Shown here: positions 52,286 through 61,922 of the stretch, piece by piece
Layout: each line of letters begins with the position of its first letter
Position numbering within the stretch: the stretch's first letter is position 1
Origin: Nitrosomonadaceae bacterium
Lineage (GTDB): Bacteria; Pseudomonadota; Gammaproteobacteria; Burkholderiales; Nitrosomonadaceae
Length of the DNA: 64,000 bases
NCBI GenBank assembly: GCA_002721545.1
Contig: PBKR01000001.1
Coordinates: 41,623 to 105,622, forward strand
Reading direction: 5' to 3'
Made by a program: the position numbers and the translations under genes
The notes under the pieces: model-generated
What the model was told of the DNA's origin: nothing
What the model saw: only the letters and a program-made list of their open reading frames with translations
The model's database searches: none

Positions 52286-54094
52286 CTATTTCCGAGTCAT
52301 TGCTCTAAAGCTTGGACTGCTCTTGCAGAGCTGGTCATAAGTACCTTGCGCCACAACCCGTCCTTGTCCCAATTCTACGATGACGTCACAATGCTGCACA
52401 GTAGTTAGGCGGTGAGCGATGATTAAGATGGTAAGATCTGGACTAAGCCCTTCGATAGAACACATCACCGATTGTTCTGTGGCATTGTCCAGGGCACTGG
52501 TGGCTTCGTCGAATACCAGTACACTGGCCTGTTTGTATAGAGCGCGTGCAATTCCGATACGTTGGCGTTGACCACCACTAAGACGAATACCGCGTTCCCC
52601 CACGAAGGTATTATAACCCTCAAGTTGCTTTTTAATAAAATCAGCAATTTGAGCCCTATGAGCCGCCTGCATCACCCTTTGCAAGTCAATCTCATCCAGA
52701 GGCACACCAAATGCTATATTCTCAGCAATCGTGGAGTCCGCCAAAAAGATGCTCTGCGGAACATGAGCAATGGTTCGTTGCCAGGCTCTGACATTTTTTT
52801 CAGTAATGGGTTGACCATCAATTAAAAATTTACCCTCGGTTGGATAAAGAAGCCCCATCAACAAATCCAAGGTAGTACTTTTTCCACTGCCTGTACTCCC
52901 AACAAAACCCACTCTAGCCCCTTTCGGGATTGTGAGGTTGAGACTATCCAATACCCAGGGCTCCTCACTATTATAACGAAAGCGGACATTATCGAAACGC
53001 ATGAACTCTCGAAAGTGGAGTGACACAATATCTGTTCCGATTTCTTCTTCCAAGAAGGGTTGATCGAGGAGTTCAATAGTATCGATCATCGAAGCTCGGC
53101 TGCCGACTATACCTGACCATGAGCCATAGGCCTGCTGCAAAGCCGGTAGTAATCTTTGCGTACCAAGCGCCAAGGCACCAAGTGTTGGCAAGGCGGTAGC
53201 TACTCCACCAGGCTGATTACTCAGGCCATATGCCAGAGCAGCAATCAGGGTTATTCCCAGTGCTTCCATAGCAAAGCGCGGGCTTCCGGCAATAAATAGA
53301 TTACCTGCCATCGCCCGCTTCAAAGAGAAATCGGCTTTACTGTAGATATTGCAATAAACGGATTGCGTCCCATCCAACAACACATCACGAATACCACCAA
53401 GTCCTTCCTGTAATGTCTTTATCACCTTGGTTTGTGCGCTGGCTATTTGCTCGCTATTAAGTTTTAATTGCCGACGCGTCAAGACAGTGACGAGCCCGTA
53501 GCTAAGCCCAAAACCCCCAGCCGCCACCAAAGCCACCACTGGGTCGATGGCAATCAAAGTACCTATTATAGCCACCATTGACACTGCGGAACTGACCAGC
53601 AATACAAATAGAGTAAGCACCGTAACGGTGTGACCTACTTTACTTGTTGCACCACTAATAATATCACTGCTGTTACGGGATAAATGCACACTATAGGGTT
53701 GGTAGAGAGTGCGTTGATAAACATTTATACTCAAGTCTGTGCCACTGGCAAATGCGAGTCGAGCACTTACCCATAGAACAAACATACGGATTGCTCCTGC
53801 CATCAATGCTGCTGTAACAAAAGCAATGGTAAGGGGTAATACCAATTGGTCGGCTGAAGTGAATCCCGTGGCCTTCACTAAATTCGCAACAAGAGGATGA
53901 TTGAAAACCCTTTCAGGTGAGATGAGTATACCAAGAAACGGTAATACAGCACCCAGGCTAACAATTTCCGCAAATGCACTAATCAGCATCAAACCTAGTA
54001 GAAGTACGAATTGAAATTTGCGACGCTGACTGAGATGGTGCCAGATACGCAACATCAATATAAGAGTTCCATTAGTTGAAACAACAGAGTTCAT
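52286..54094 (-). CDS. ABC transporter with fused membrane and ATPase domains, PglK-like flippase
   Basis: A 602-residue half-transporter: a six-helix membrane domain (~residues 20-330, with AEIVSLGAVLPFLGIL, a PglK-type segment) and an ATPase domain with Walker A GSTGSGKST, signature LSGGQRQRIGIARAL, and Walker B VLVFDEATSALD. A homodimer is expected. PglK-type transporters flip lipid-linked oligosaccharides across the inner membrane. Its place at the head of a glycan operon supports that role. It lies about 175 bases upstream of legB in the same direction. Confidence 0.8.
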   Translation of the reverse strand: MNSVVSTNGTLILMLRIWHHLSQRRKFQFVLLLGLMLISAFAEIVSLGAVLPFLGILISPERVFNHPLVANLVKATGFTSADQLVLPLTIAFVTAALMAGAIRMFVLWVSARLAFASGTDLSINVYQRTLYQPYSVHLSRNSSDIISGATSKVGHTVTVLTLFVLLVSSAVSMVAIIGTLIAIDPVVALVAAGGFGLSYGLVTVLTRRQLKLNSEQIASAQTKVIKTLQEGLGGIRDVLLDGTQSVYCNIYSKADFSLKRAMAGNLFIAGSPRFAMEALGITLIAALAYGLSNQPGGVATALPTLGALALGTQRLLPALQQAYGSWSGIVGSRASMIDTIELLDQPFLEEEIGTDIVSLHFREFMRFDNVRFRYNSEEPWVLDSLNLTIPKGARVGFVGSTGSGKSTTLDLLMGLLYPTEGKFLIDGQPITEKNVRAWQRTIAHVPQSIFLADSTIAENIAFGVPLDEIDLQRVMQAAHRAQIADFIKKQLEGYNTFVGERGIRLSGGQRQRIGIARALYKQASVLVFDEATSALDNATEQSVMCSIEGLSPDLTILIIAHRLTTVQHCDVIVELGQGRVVAQGTYDQLCKSSPSFRAMTRK

Positions 54095-54619
54095 AGAAGA
54101 GATACTCTCTGATTAACTTCCTAGCTTAGACTTAGCGGTTTACTTTAAAGTTATCCTTCTACCCTTATTTCAAACTTTCGTAGCATTTCCAGCCCCTAAG
54201 CATTCATAGTCCTATCATATGTTAACATAAACATTGCTTTTGCAATCAATTGGCTTATTAGCAACAGGAAAAGGTTCTGTTATATTCATTTCTCGCATAT
54301 TAAAAAAGAATAAGATCTCCTCCACTTTGCTCTGACAGTGATTCTTAAAAAACATAAAAAGCAAGTTTGTCCCCACCCAATAAACACCATTACCTTTTTG
54401 AGTATATTGCAAGTTGATCTTCGCCCATTTTCAGCATATGATTTGATTTAGAAAAATCGAAAATCCGTTGACAGGCAAGCGGAAGATCGGCAGTCAAACT
54501 CTCTGAGATGAAAAATTTTGGGTTCTCCAATCAAAATGGTTGTAATAATTTCTACATGATACAGTACGTATCTTATAGACAAACCCCCTAATCTTCAGAC
54601 AATTTATTGAGATGTTATT
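54095..54619. other. Intergenic between divergent ABC transporter and DUF4956 genes
   Basis: About 525 bases. A 65-codon minus-strand frame (54215-54412) begins with TTG, has no ribosome site, and its amino acid mix could be coding, but no family was recognised. Promoters for the leftward legionaminic operon and the rightward CotH cluster should lie here. TTGACA occurs at 54468-54473 but no matching -10 was seen. Confidence 0.4.
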
Positions 54620-55321
54620 ATGAAAAAAATGCAAGAGTTAGAAAATTTTTTCGCTTTTAATGCAACAACAGACTCATCAATAATAGGGTTATTAACGTTT
54701 TTGGTAAATTTGGTCTTAGCCGCAGCTTTGTCTTATTGGATTGGAAAAGTCTATGAGAAACATGGGACAGCACTTTCAAATCGTCGCGCTTTTGCACAAA
54801 ATTTTATATTGATCACACTCACAACAATGCTGGTAATTTCAATTGTCAAATCATCACTTGCACTCTCATTGGGGTTGATAGGGGCATTGTCAATTGTGCG
54901 TTTTCGAGCAGCTATCAAGGAACCTCAAGAACTTTCTTACCTCTTTCTCGCTATTGCAGTAGGTTTGGGAATGGGAGCGAACCAACAAGTGATTACAATT
55001 ATTGCCATAGCTTCTATTATTGGAATTTTGCGAATCAGAGCTTATTTTGAAGGAAAAAGTGAGAGAATTAAAGGCTGGGATCCAAAATTATATTTAACGG
55101 TTTCAACAAATAACGTAAAAGCCTTGCCCTTAGAGGGAATAACAAAAATTATTACCGGTATCTTTAGCCGCGCACGTCTCAAAAGGGCAGATAGTTCCAA
55201 TGGTGCATTGGAAGTCCTATTTCTTGTTGAAACTAGTAAGGAAGATGACCCGCACAAAATTGAAACTGAACTCAGGGCTCTAGATGAGGATGTAAGAATT
55301 ACACTTTTGGAATCGAAATAG
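54620..55321 (+). CDS. DUF4956 membrane protein
   Basis: A 233-residue protein with about four membrane segments in the first ~150 residues, the pattern IGALSIVRFRAAIKEPQELSYLFLAIAVGLGMGA that marks DUF4956, and a soluble C-terminal domain of ~80 residues. ATG 54620. By known association DUF4956 proteins sit next to VTC-type polyphosphate polymerases and CotH-like proteins, as seen here with three consecutive genes. Function is not established. It may anchor or channel for the polymerase or modify envelope polymers. Confidence 0.8.
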   Translation: MKKMQELENFFAFNATTDSSIIGLLTFLVNLVLAAALSYWIGKVYEKHGTALSNRRAFAQNFILITLTTMLVISIVKSSLALSLGLIGALSIVRFRAAIKEPQELSYLFLAIAVGLGMGANQQVITIIAIASIIGILRIRAYFEGKSERIKGWDPKLYLTVSTNNVKALPLEGITKIITGIFSRARLKRADSSNGALEVLFLVETSKEDDPHKIETELRALDEDVRITLLESK

Positions 55322-55374
55322 TGTGGCACCCAAGGACTTCTTAATAAAAAGTGCTTCTCTTTTAAAACGTTATT

Positions 55375-58341
55375 ATGCGTAGTCGTAAAAAGTTTTGGGT
55401 TTTAGCTATTGCAGGAATTCTCTTTGTAGCCCTAGCAGTCCTCGATAACTCCCATGGACTGGAAAAGTACTACAAAAAACTAATAGGTCAACTTGTAGCC
55501 AAAAAGACTCTAATTAAAAGAGATATTTTACAAGCCGTCGTCGATTTGGGAATGGTGGGTTTCGGCGAGCGAACTCAATTGCCTTTAATGAGGATCAGTT
55601 TATCCCGGAATGATATCGCTCATATTCAGCACCTTTACAGCCTATCTTTGCGAGTTGAGGTGGGTTCTCCAATCAATTGGATACCTTTTAACAAGCTCAA
55701 TGATTGGCGAAAAGCCGAGCTAGAATTAAAAGGTAAAAACTATAAGATCAAATACAAATATCAGGGACGTTCCCCTTCCGGGCATCATTATGGTCGCTAT
55801 AATTCTCTGGCAATTAAATTACAAAAAGGGGAGCTTATTGAAGGTACTAATCGTTTTAATCTCATCATAGGTCCAAGAATTGCGTTGTCCGTGATCCAGA
55901 AATTATTTTTTGCCGAAGAGCTTGGGATTATTACCCAACGGCACAAATGGGCTCGTGTAAAAATTAATAATTGGCCTGAGAGAGTATTTCATTTTGAGTA
56001 TCCTCTGGATAATGACTTTATGGAATCAAGGGGGAATTCTTCTTATTGGAGATTGGCATACAAGTGGCCTGTTGCCTCCAGTCATAAATCCTTAACCTAT
56101 ATCCACGATCTCTATCCAGTAACTACTGAGGATACATCGATTCACCCCCTTTTGGATATACCTGGATATGGGCTTATTTCTTTCAAGCAACTTACTTCCA
56201 GATTAAAAACTTCTCTCGTAAATCTGGGTATCCCAGAGGGTAGCCATAGGTCTATCATTGAGAGGTATCTGGCTTTTCATGAAGCTATCATAAATAAAGA
56301 TTCGGACAGGATGCTCCAGTTTTTTGATCAGGATTATATTGCTACCTACGCGGCATCACGTTTGTTTTTGGCTTTCGGTAGTCATGGTGCTACGCCAGAT
56401 AACTTTTTCAACTTTTATAATCAGGCGAATGGATTATTTTATCCTGCGATCTCACGAGATGACTGGGAATATAACGCGCTTTCTTTCATCCCACAACAAA
56501 GTATAGAAAAGCAACTTTACCAACTTCCTTTATTTCGTGTGCTTTCGCAGGACGACTCATTTAGGCAGAAAAAATACAAAACTATTAAAAATGTAATCGA
56601 TATATACCCTTTAAACATTGAGAAAAAATTAAAAGAAATTCAAGAAACACGTTTTGACCACTTGAATTTTGGTTGGGCAGATGCTGTGATTAAGAGAATC
56701 CTCCCAATTACTAAAGATACCCACAGTTTGTTGCAGCTAAACACTCCCTTGGCGGAATCCAATACTTCAATCGCGGGTTACAACCTTAAGGTTCTTGCGA
56801 CTTATTTGTCTGAGGCAAATCCATCTTTAACAGTTTGGGCGAAAAATAATATTTTAACTATTGCGGTTGAACCACGCTCTATGAGTGCCATTGGTTTTGA
56901 CCGATTAGAAATTAGAGGTTTTGATGCAAAACTTGGGATTGCTGGGTCGAAAAATATTTCCTTAACGCAATTTCGAGATAACAAAACTACTATAAAAAAT
57001 ATTCCTGTAGAAACCTTCAAAGTGTCTAGTGATGGAGTTTTGAATTTGACAGATTTTGTAAAGAAACTAGAGTTTTTTAATGGCTTGGATTACAACTCTA
57101 ATCTTCTTAAAACAAAGTATGTTTTAAAAGTTGAGTTAGACGGTGTTGAGGTGGGGACTTTGACCAACGATGCATTGATGATTGAAATGGGCAACCGAAT
57201 CATGGAAGAGGAAATTCCGAAAAGCAATATTACCATTAAGCTAGGTGCCGACAGTGCCTATCCAGACGTCTCTTCCGCTATGCTTGAGCCTGAAAATCTT
57301 ACCGGGCTGGATCGGTTTAATGCAATTCAGGAAAGATTCCCTCACATTAATATGTCGAAAACTAATAAAAATGAACTGATTATACATCCCGGCGTGTATG
57401 AAATTGTAGATGATTTCGTGGTTCCCAAGGAACTAAAGGTCATAATTGAGTCGGGGACAACGTTACTGATGGGCGAGAAGGTTGTCCTTGTTGGCTACCA
57501 AGGTGTGGATATCAGGGGTACGGCTGACGCTCCTGTTATTGTCAAGGCGCTTAACCCCTCAAAACCATATGGAAGTATTGGGTTTTTAGGTGGCGAGAAA
57601 ACTAAGAGCACCATTAACTACTTTTATCAATCCGGAGGTAGTGAGCGTTGGATAAATGGCATATTTTTTTCAGGCGGCTTTTCTATTCATTATAACAAAG
57701 AGATCGTACTGCGTAATAGTCGCATAAAGGATAACTATGGAGGTGATGGAGTCAACTTGAAGTATGTCGATGACGTGCTAATTGAAAGCACCCTTTTTCA
57801 AGATAATTCCGTAGATCATTTGGACCTTGACTCAAGTAATGGTAGGGTTATCAATTCAAAATTTTTTAACTCTAAACCAAAGGACTTGAATGGGGATGGG
57901 ATTGATGTTAGTTTTTCCAAAATGTTGATATTCCATTCGAGCTTTTCTGGTTTCAATGATAAAGGGATCAGTATTGGAGAGCGTAGTAGCGTAATTATTC
58001 AGAGAAGCAGGCTTGAAAATAATAACATTGGTGCGGCGGTCAAGGACTTGTCCCGTGCATTTTTTATCAATACTGACTTTAAGAGCAATTCTAAGGATAT
58101 CGCAGCCTACCGGAAAAAACGTTTTTTTGGTGGTGGATACGCTTATATTCAAACTTCGAGTTTAGATGAAAATAAAATAGTATACGATGTCGATAGACAG
58201 TCTAAATTATTTATATTGGATAATCAGTTAATTCAAAAGGCATCGAAATTTAACCCGAAGAACGTCGACATAGGGTCAATTCTTAAAACATTTGCAGAAA
58301 TGAGAAACCGCCCTGTTGATTCACAACTACTGGATAATTGA
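55375..58341 (+). CDS. CotH-like kinase fused to a parallel beta-helix domain, membrane anchored
   Basis: A 988-residue protein. A single N-terminal membrane segment (residues ~5-25) anchors it, putting the rest in the periplasm. Residues ~70-420 carry CotH-like kinase features (KYKYQGRSPSGHHYGRYNS, NRFNLIIGPR, HFEYPLDNDFMESRG). After about residue 660 come right-handed beta-helix repeats (GGDGVNLKYVDDVLIESTLF, DGIDVSFSKMLIFHSSFSG, GISIGERSSVIIQRSRLE), a fold often involved in carbohydrate binding or cleavage. CotH proteins are atypical secretory kinases. The combination suggests phosphorylation of an envelope protein or glycan next to VTC and DUF4956. Confidence 0.75.
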   Translation: MRSRKKFWVLAIAGILFVALAVLDNSHGLEKYYKKLIGQLVAKKTLIKRDILQAVVDLGMVGFGERTQLPLMRISLSRNDIAHIQHLYSLSLRVEVGSPINWIPFNKLNDWRKAELELKGKNYKIKYKYQGRSPSGHHYGRYNSLAIKLQKGELIEGTNRFNLIIGPRIALSVIQKLFFAEELGIITQRHKWARVKINNWPERVFHFEYPLDNDFMESRGNSSYWRLAYKWPVASSHKSLTYIHDLYPVTTEDTSIHPLLDIPGYGLISFKQLTSRLKTSLVNLGIPEGSHRSIIERYLAFHEAIINKDSDRMLQFFDQDYIATYAASRLFLAFGSHGATPDNFFNFYNQANGLFYPAISRDDWEYNALSFIPQQSIEKQLYQLPLFRVLSQDDSFRQKKYKTIKNVIDIYPLNIEKKLKEIQETRFDHLNFGWADAVIKRILPITKDTHSLLQLNTPLAESNTSIAGYNLKVLATYLSEANPSLTVWAKNNILTIAVEPRSMSAIGFDRLEIRGFDAKLGIAGSKNISLTQFRDNKTTIKNIPVETFKVSSDGVLNLTDFVKKLEFFNGLDYNSNLLKTKYVLKVELDGVEVGTLTNDALMIEMGNRIMEEEIPKSNITIKLGADSAYPDVSSAMLEPENLTGLDRFNAIQERFPHINMSKTNKNELIIHPGVYEIVDDFVVPKELKVIIESGTTLLMGEKVVLVGYQGVDIRGTADAPVIVKALNPSKPYGSIGFLGGEKTKSTINYFYQSGGSERWINGIFFSGGFSIHYNKEIVLRNSRIKDNYGGDGVNLKYVDDVLIESTLFQDNSVDHLDLDSSNGRVINSKFFNSKPKDLNGDGIDVSFSKMLIFHSSFSGFNDKGISIGERSSVIIQRSRLENNNIGAAVKDLSRAFFINTDFKSNSKDIAAYRKKRFFGGGYAYIQTSSLDENKIVYDVDRQSKLFILDNQLIQKASKFNPKNVDIGSILKTFAEMRNRPVDSQLLDN

Positions 58342-58344
58342 CAA

Positions 58345-59055
58345 TTGGGATTAGATTGTATAAATGCTGACGAATGGAGATTTGAGAGGAAATTTTTTAT
58401 AGAAAATTATTCTGAAGCTGAAGTCATAAACAACATAAAGCAGCACCCTGCCATCTTTAATGAAATATTTCATAGTCGACAAGTAAATAATGTTTATTTT
58501 GATAGCTTGGAATTTGAAAATTATCTCGCCAATGTGGTAGGTGATGCTGAGAGAGAGAAAGTTCGTGTCCGCTGGTACGGAGAAAGATTTGGCAGGATTG
58601 AAAATTCTGTGCTCGAGTTTAAAATTAAGAGGGGGTATTTGGGACGTAAAGAATACTATCCATTGAAAGCTTTTACTGTCGACGAAAAACGTGAGACGTT
58701 TGATTTGCCAAAGATGATAATGCAAACCAAATTACCTCCTCGAATTCGTCACGATATTCGATCACTACTACCGCGTCTCGCAAATTCATATTTGCGACAA
58801 TATTTCCTTTCCGCAGATAAGAGGATTCGATTAACTGTTGATACAGACTTGCAATATTTTCAAATTGACCACCTGCGCGCCGGATTTCGGGAACAAATTT
58901 TAGACCCTCAAAGTATTGTTATTGAACTTAAATATTCTTCCTCTGATGAAATTGATTTTTATGCCAGAGAAGTTGCAAATAATTTTAAATTTCGCGTGAC
59001 TAAAAATTCAAAATATGTAAGCGGGGTTAATGAAATATATTTTGAAGGCAAATGA
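58345..59055 (+). CDS. VTC-domain polyphosphate polymerase-like protein
   Basis: A 236-residue single-domain protein of the VTC/CYTH-like tunnel fold. The strands hold basic residues lining the tunnel: WRFERKFFIENY near the start, EKVRVRWYG, LEFKIKRGYLGRKEYYPL, VIELKYSS and RVTKNSKYV. A TTG start 3 bases after the CotH stop implies coupling. Eukaryotic VTC4 relatives polymerise polyphosphate from ATP. Bacterial ones beside DUF4956 and CotH are uncharacterised. No N-terminal SPX domain or membrane segment is present, so it acts in the cytoplasm or through its partner. Confidence 0.82.
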   Translation: MGLDCINADEWRFERKFFIENYSEAEVINNIKQHPAIFNEIFHSRQVNNVYFDSLEFENYLANVVGDAEREKVRVRWYGERFGRIENSVLEFKIKRGYLGRKEYYPLKAFTVDEKRETFDLPKMIMQTKLPPRIRHDIRSLLPRLANSYLRQYFLSADKRIRLTVDTDLQYFQIDHLRAGFREQILDPQSIVIELKYSSSDEIDFYAREVANNFKFRVTKNSKYVSGVNEIYFEGK

Positions 59056-59148
59056 GTCTCTCGCATTACACCCAATTTAGATATTCATAAATTTTCTATA
59101 CTTCTGGTAATCCCGATAACGAATATTAGAAAAGGATGACTTTATAGC

Positions 59149-59748
59149 TTGCTTAATTCAAAATTTTTAAAAAAAATATTTACCCAGGCTATGTTTGCGG
59201 GGCTTATGATGGCCGTAGGGATGTATTGGTATAAACATAACTTGTTTCCGATGATGTACCTTAGCAAACTGAAAAGATCTGTGACAAGATTTGTGATCGG
59301 TGGCCCCCCCATTTATATACCTCTAACTCCAGCACCACTTAACCAGAAAAACACCTTAATCACAAGGTACTCAGCTGGTACTCCAGTATTCATAGACAGG
59401 TTATATTACGATTCGATTGGTGATAGAAGGCTTGAGGGTTTATATCTCGTTCAAATACCTAGGCATCACAAAAAATCGATAAAAATAAGTTCTGCTAAAG
59501 CTTTAACTATTTATAGATTGATTTCCTTAAATAATGATAATAGAGTGTTTAGCGACTATGAAAAGACTAGCATTAAAGTTAATGTTATTGGTCATACAGC
59601 GGTGCATACAGATGTAATTAAAAAGGATTTTTTGGCAGGTACAATAATACTTCCTGTTGGTGGTCCTATTACAACTTCTCCCATACTAATTTCAGTTTCC
59701 GGACAATTAACTCCAGAAGTTGGCTTTAAAGTGGATGAAATCAAATAG
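59149..59748 (+). CDS. Hypothetical envelope protein, single N-terminal membrane segment
   Basis: A 199-residue protein. The TTG start at 59149 has AAGGA 13 bases or so upstream; an ATG at codon 14 is an alternative. A hydrophobic stretch near residues 14-25 (MFAGLMMAVGMYWY) would leave ~170 residues in the periplasm, with no cysteines for a lipoprotein and no family I recognise. It follows the VTC gene in the same direction at about 90 bases, so it may be a fourth member of the DUF4956-CotH-VTC cluster. No function is offered. Confidence 0.5.
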   Translation: MLNSKFLKKIFTQAMFAGLMMAVGMYWYKHNLFPMMYLSKLKRSVTRFVIGGPPIYIPLTPAPLNQKNTLITRYSAGTPVFIDRLYYDSIGDRRLEGLYLVQIPRHHKKSIKISSAKALTIYRLISLNNDNRVFSDYEKTSIKVNVIGHTAVHTDVIKKDFLAGTIILPVGGPITTSPILISVSGQLTPEVGFKVDEIK

Positions 59749-59868
59749 CCACGGTCGATTCCTGGTAAATATTGATGCAATAATTGATGTGTTAGGATAG
59801 GTTTGGTAATTACTTTTGGACAGTCAATTAGGGCAAATAATTAACCTTAAAAAGTATAAATTTAAGCA

Positions 59869-61101
59869 ATGGGTCGTGTTGAACAAGGGACAGGACTTTC
59901 AGATGCTGTAGCCTCCGGCTCATTTGTGGCCGCACGCCGGAAGCAATGCGCTTTATGTAGTGAAAGCTTAGAAACTGTTATCGAATTGCCGGACTTGCCG
60001 CTGACAGACACATTTTGCCGTGAGCCTGTTGAAAACCCACTTAAGGGTGTTGATCAGCGGTTACTTTACTGCTCTGCGTGTGGTCATGGCCAACTTGAGA
60101 CCCAGATCGCTTCAGAATTCCTCTATGGTTCAAATTATTGCTTTCGCACTTCAACCAGCATAACGGCTAGAAAAGGTACCGAGTTCTTTCTCGCATTACT
60201 TGAGGAAGTTGCGCCAGGTCAACACTTTAAGTGTGTCTTAGATCTGGGATGCAATGACCTTTTTCTTCTTTCGAAGCTAAAAGATCGCGCGGATATTCGT
60301 ATCGGAATTGATCCAGTCTGGAAGGGTAGGGAATTGGAACGCGATGATTCCTCTATTACCGTTTATGGCGAGGACATTGAGAACATTGAGTTGTCTGGAC
60401 TGAAAGCAAAACCTGACCTTATAGTTTGCAGACATACTCTTGAGCACATATTTAACCCTATGGCTGTGCTCAATTCTTTGATGGAAGCTGCAGCTCCTGA
60501 TGCACTTTTTATTTTTGAGGTGCCAGGGTTTGACTGCCTGATTAACAGGGGTCGATTTGATCAAGTTTTCCACCAACATCTTCAATATTTTTCTCACGAA
60601 TCGTTTTTGAATATGATAGAGAAATCTGGTGGACAATTCTTATTACATCGGGAAAACTATCATGATTGGGGTGCTATGGCAATGGCTTTTAAGCGGTCAA
60701 GCAAAGAAAAAGAATCTAGCAAAAAAACACTAGCACCTTGTTTGAACAAGATAAAATTACATTATAAGATGTTTCAATTTCAAATGGAGGCAACCAAAGA
60801 AACTCTTATAGCATTGGATGGAAACAGAATTTATGGCTTTGGTGCAGGACAAATGCTTCCTGTACTCGCCTACCATATAGGAAATGATTTAGGTTGCTTG
60901 ACAGCAGTGCTAGATGACGATCTCGATAAAGACGCTCTCAGTTATTGGAACCTTCCTGTAAAAATAATGCTTTCCAGTCGAGCGCAAGATATCTCCGAAG
61001 CTTCGGTCCTGATCACTGCTATAGATAACGCGCAACCTATCCTTAAAAAGTTACTGGTCAATCGTCCAAGGCATATCATTTATCCATTTAGCATTATTTA
61101 A
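59869..61101 (+). CDS. Methyltransferase with zinc-ribbon and C-methyltransferase-like C-terminal domain
   Basis: A 410-residue protein built like the C-methyltransferase at 27724: a zinc-binding N-terminus (CALCSESLETVIELPDLPLTD, then CSACGHGQLET), a SAM core (VLDLGCNDLFLLSKL, ICRHTLEHIFNP and MLVE-like segments), and a C-terminal domain with IYGFGAGQMLPVLAYHI. The second and third parts match NDP-sugar C-methyltransferases or the related group that transfers other carbon groups. It is first in a compact run with another methyltransferase, an SDR and transketolase subunits, so it likely acts on the same NDP-sugar. Confidence 0.75.
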   Translation: MGRVEQGTGLSDAVASGSFVAARRKQCALCSESLETVIELPDLPLTDTFCREPVENPLKGVDQRLLYCSACGHGQLETQIASEFLYGSNYCFRTSTSITARKGTEFFLALLEEVAPGQHFKCVLDLGCNDLFLLSKLKDRADIRIGIDPVWKGRELERDDSSITVYGEDIENIELSGLKAKPDLIVCRHTLEHIFNPMAVLNSLMEAAAPDALFIFEVPGFDCLINRGRFDQVFHQHLQYFSHESFLNMIEKSGGQFLLHRENYHDWGAMAMAFKRSSKEKESSKKTLAPCLNKIKLHYKMFQFQMEATKETLIALDGNRIYGFGAGQMLPVLAYHIGNDLGCLTAVLDDDLDKDALSYWNLPVKIMLSSRAQDISEASVLITAIDNAQPILKKLLVNRPRHIIYPFSII

Positions 61102-61134
61102 TCAAAATTTTACGTTAGCTGGGAGAAAGTTGAA

Positions 61135-61821
61135 ATGTCAGATGACAAGACAAAAGAACCACAGAACCAATCTCAAATTGAAGATTATCGCCGGTTAGGG
61201 CCTGCTGCGATGGGACCTTGGAGCAGCCATATATGGAGGGAAGACCCAAGCCATATGTCTTTTCTCATGTCTCGCTATAAATTTGTCTCCAAAATGTTAG
61301 CTGGCAAAGAGAGCGTACTAGAAGTTGGCTGTGGTGATGCATTCGGAACCCCAATCGTCCTTCAAACTGTGGGCAAGATTCACGGGATTGATTTCGAACC
61401 GTTGGTTCTTGATGATACAATCAAACGTTATAGTGTGGATACCACTAGTCGTGCAACCTTTGCCGTTCATGATATGACTATTGCCTCGGTTCCTGGGAGG
61501 TTTGATGCGGTTTTTTCTCTAGATGTTATCGAGCACATTCCTGAGGCAATGGAAAAAGTGTTTCTTGATAATATTTGCGCGTCTCTTTCTCCTCAAGCTG
61601 TGTGTATTTTTGGAACCCCAAATATTACCGCGAATGAGCATGCCAGCCCAGCAAGCAAGGTGGGGCATATCAATCTAAAAAGTGCGGAAACCCTAAAAGC
61701 ACTTTTATCAAGTAAATTTTATAATGTTTTTAATTTTTCCATGAACGATGAAGTTATTCACACGGGTTATTCTCCGATGGTACATTATCTTTTTGCTGTC
61801 GGTACTGGTTTAAAGGATTAG
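61135..61821 (+). CDS. Class I SAM-dependent methyltransferase
   Basis: A 228-residue methyltransferase: SVLEVGCGDAFGTPIV, GIDFEPLVLDD, FDAVFSLDVIEHIPEAMEKVF and CIFGTPNITANEHASPASK, then a C-terminal segment that resembles glycan methyltransferases. The start ATG 61135 is preceded by GGGAGAAAG. It is 33 bases after the previous methyltransferase gene, in the same direction. Likely O-methylates the sugar product of the neighbouring enzymes (inference). Confidence 0.82.
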   Translation: MSDDKTKEPQNQSQIEDYRRLGPAAMGPWSSHIWREDPSHMSFLMSRYKFVSKMLAGKESVLEVGCGDAFGTPIVLQTVGKIHGIDFEPLVLDDTIKRYSVDTTSRATFAVHDMTIASVPGRFDAVFSLDVIEHIPEAMEKVFLDNICASLSPQAVCIFGTPNITANEHASPASKVGHINLKSAETLKALLSSKFYNVFNFSMNDEVIHTGYSPMVHYLFAVGTGLKD

Positions 61822-61922
61822 ATGGTAAGTATTGGGAGTGCTGCCAGCAAAATAAATTTTTTTGCTAATTTTGCTAAACAGTTGGGGTTTATTATCCGAA
61901 CTTGCAATTAGAGGTTTTTTAA

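Noticed and set aside
54215-54412. 65-codon minus-strand frame upstream of the ABC transporter
   Set aside because: TTG start without a ribosome site and no family; left as unexplained.
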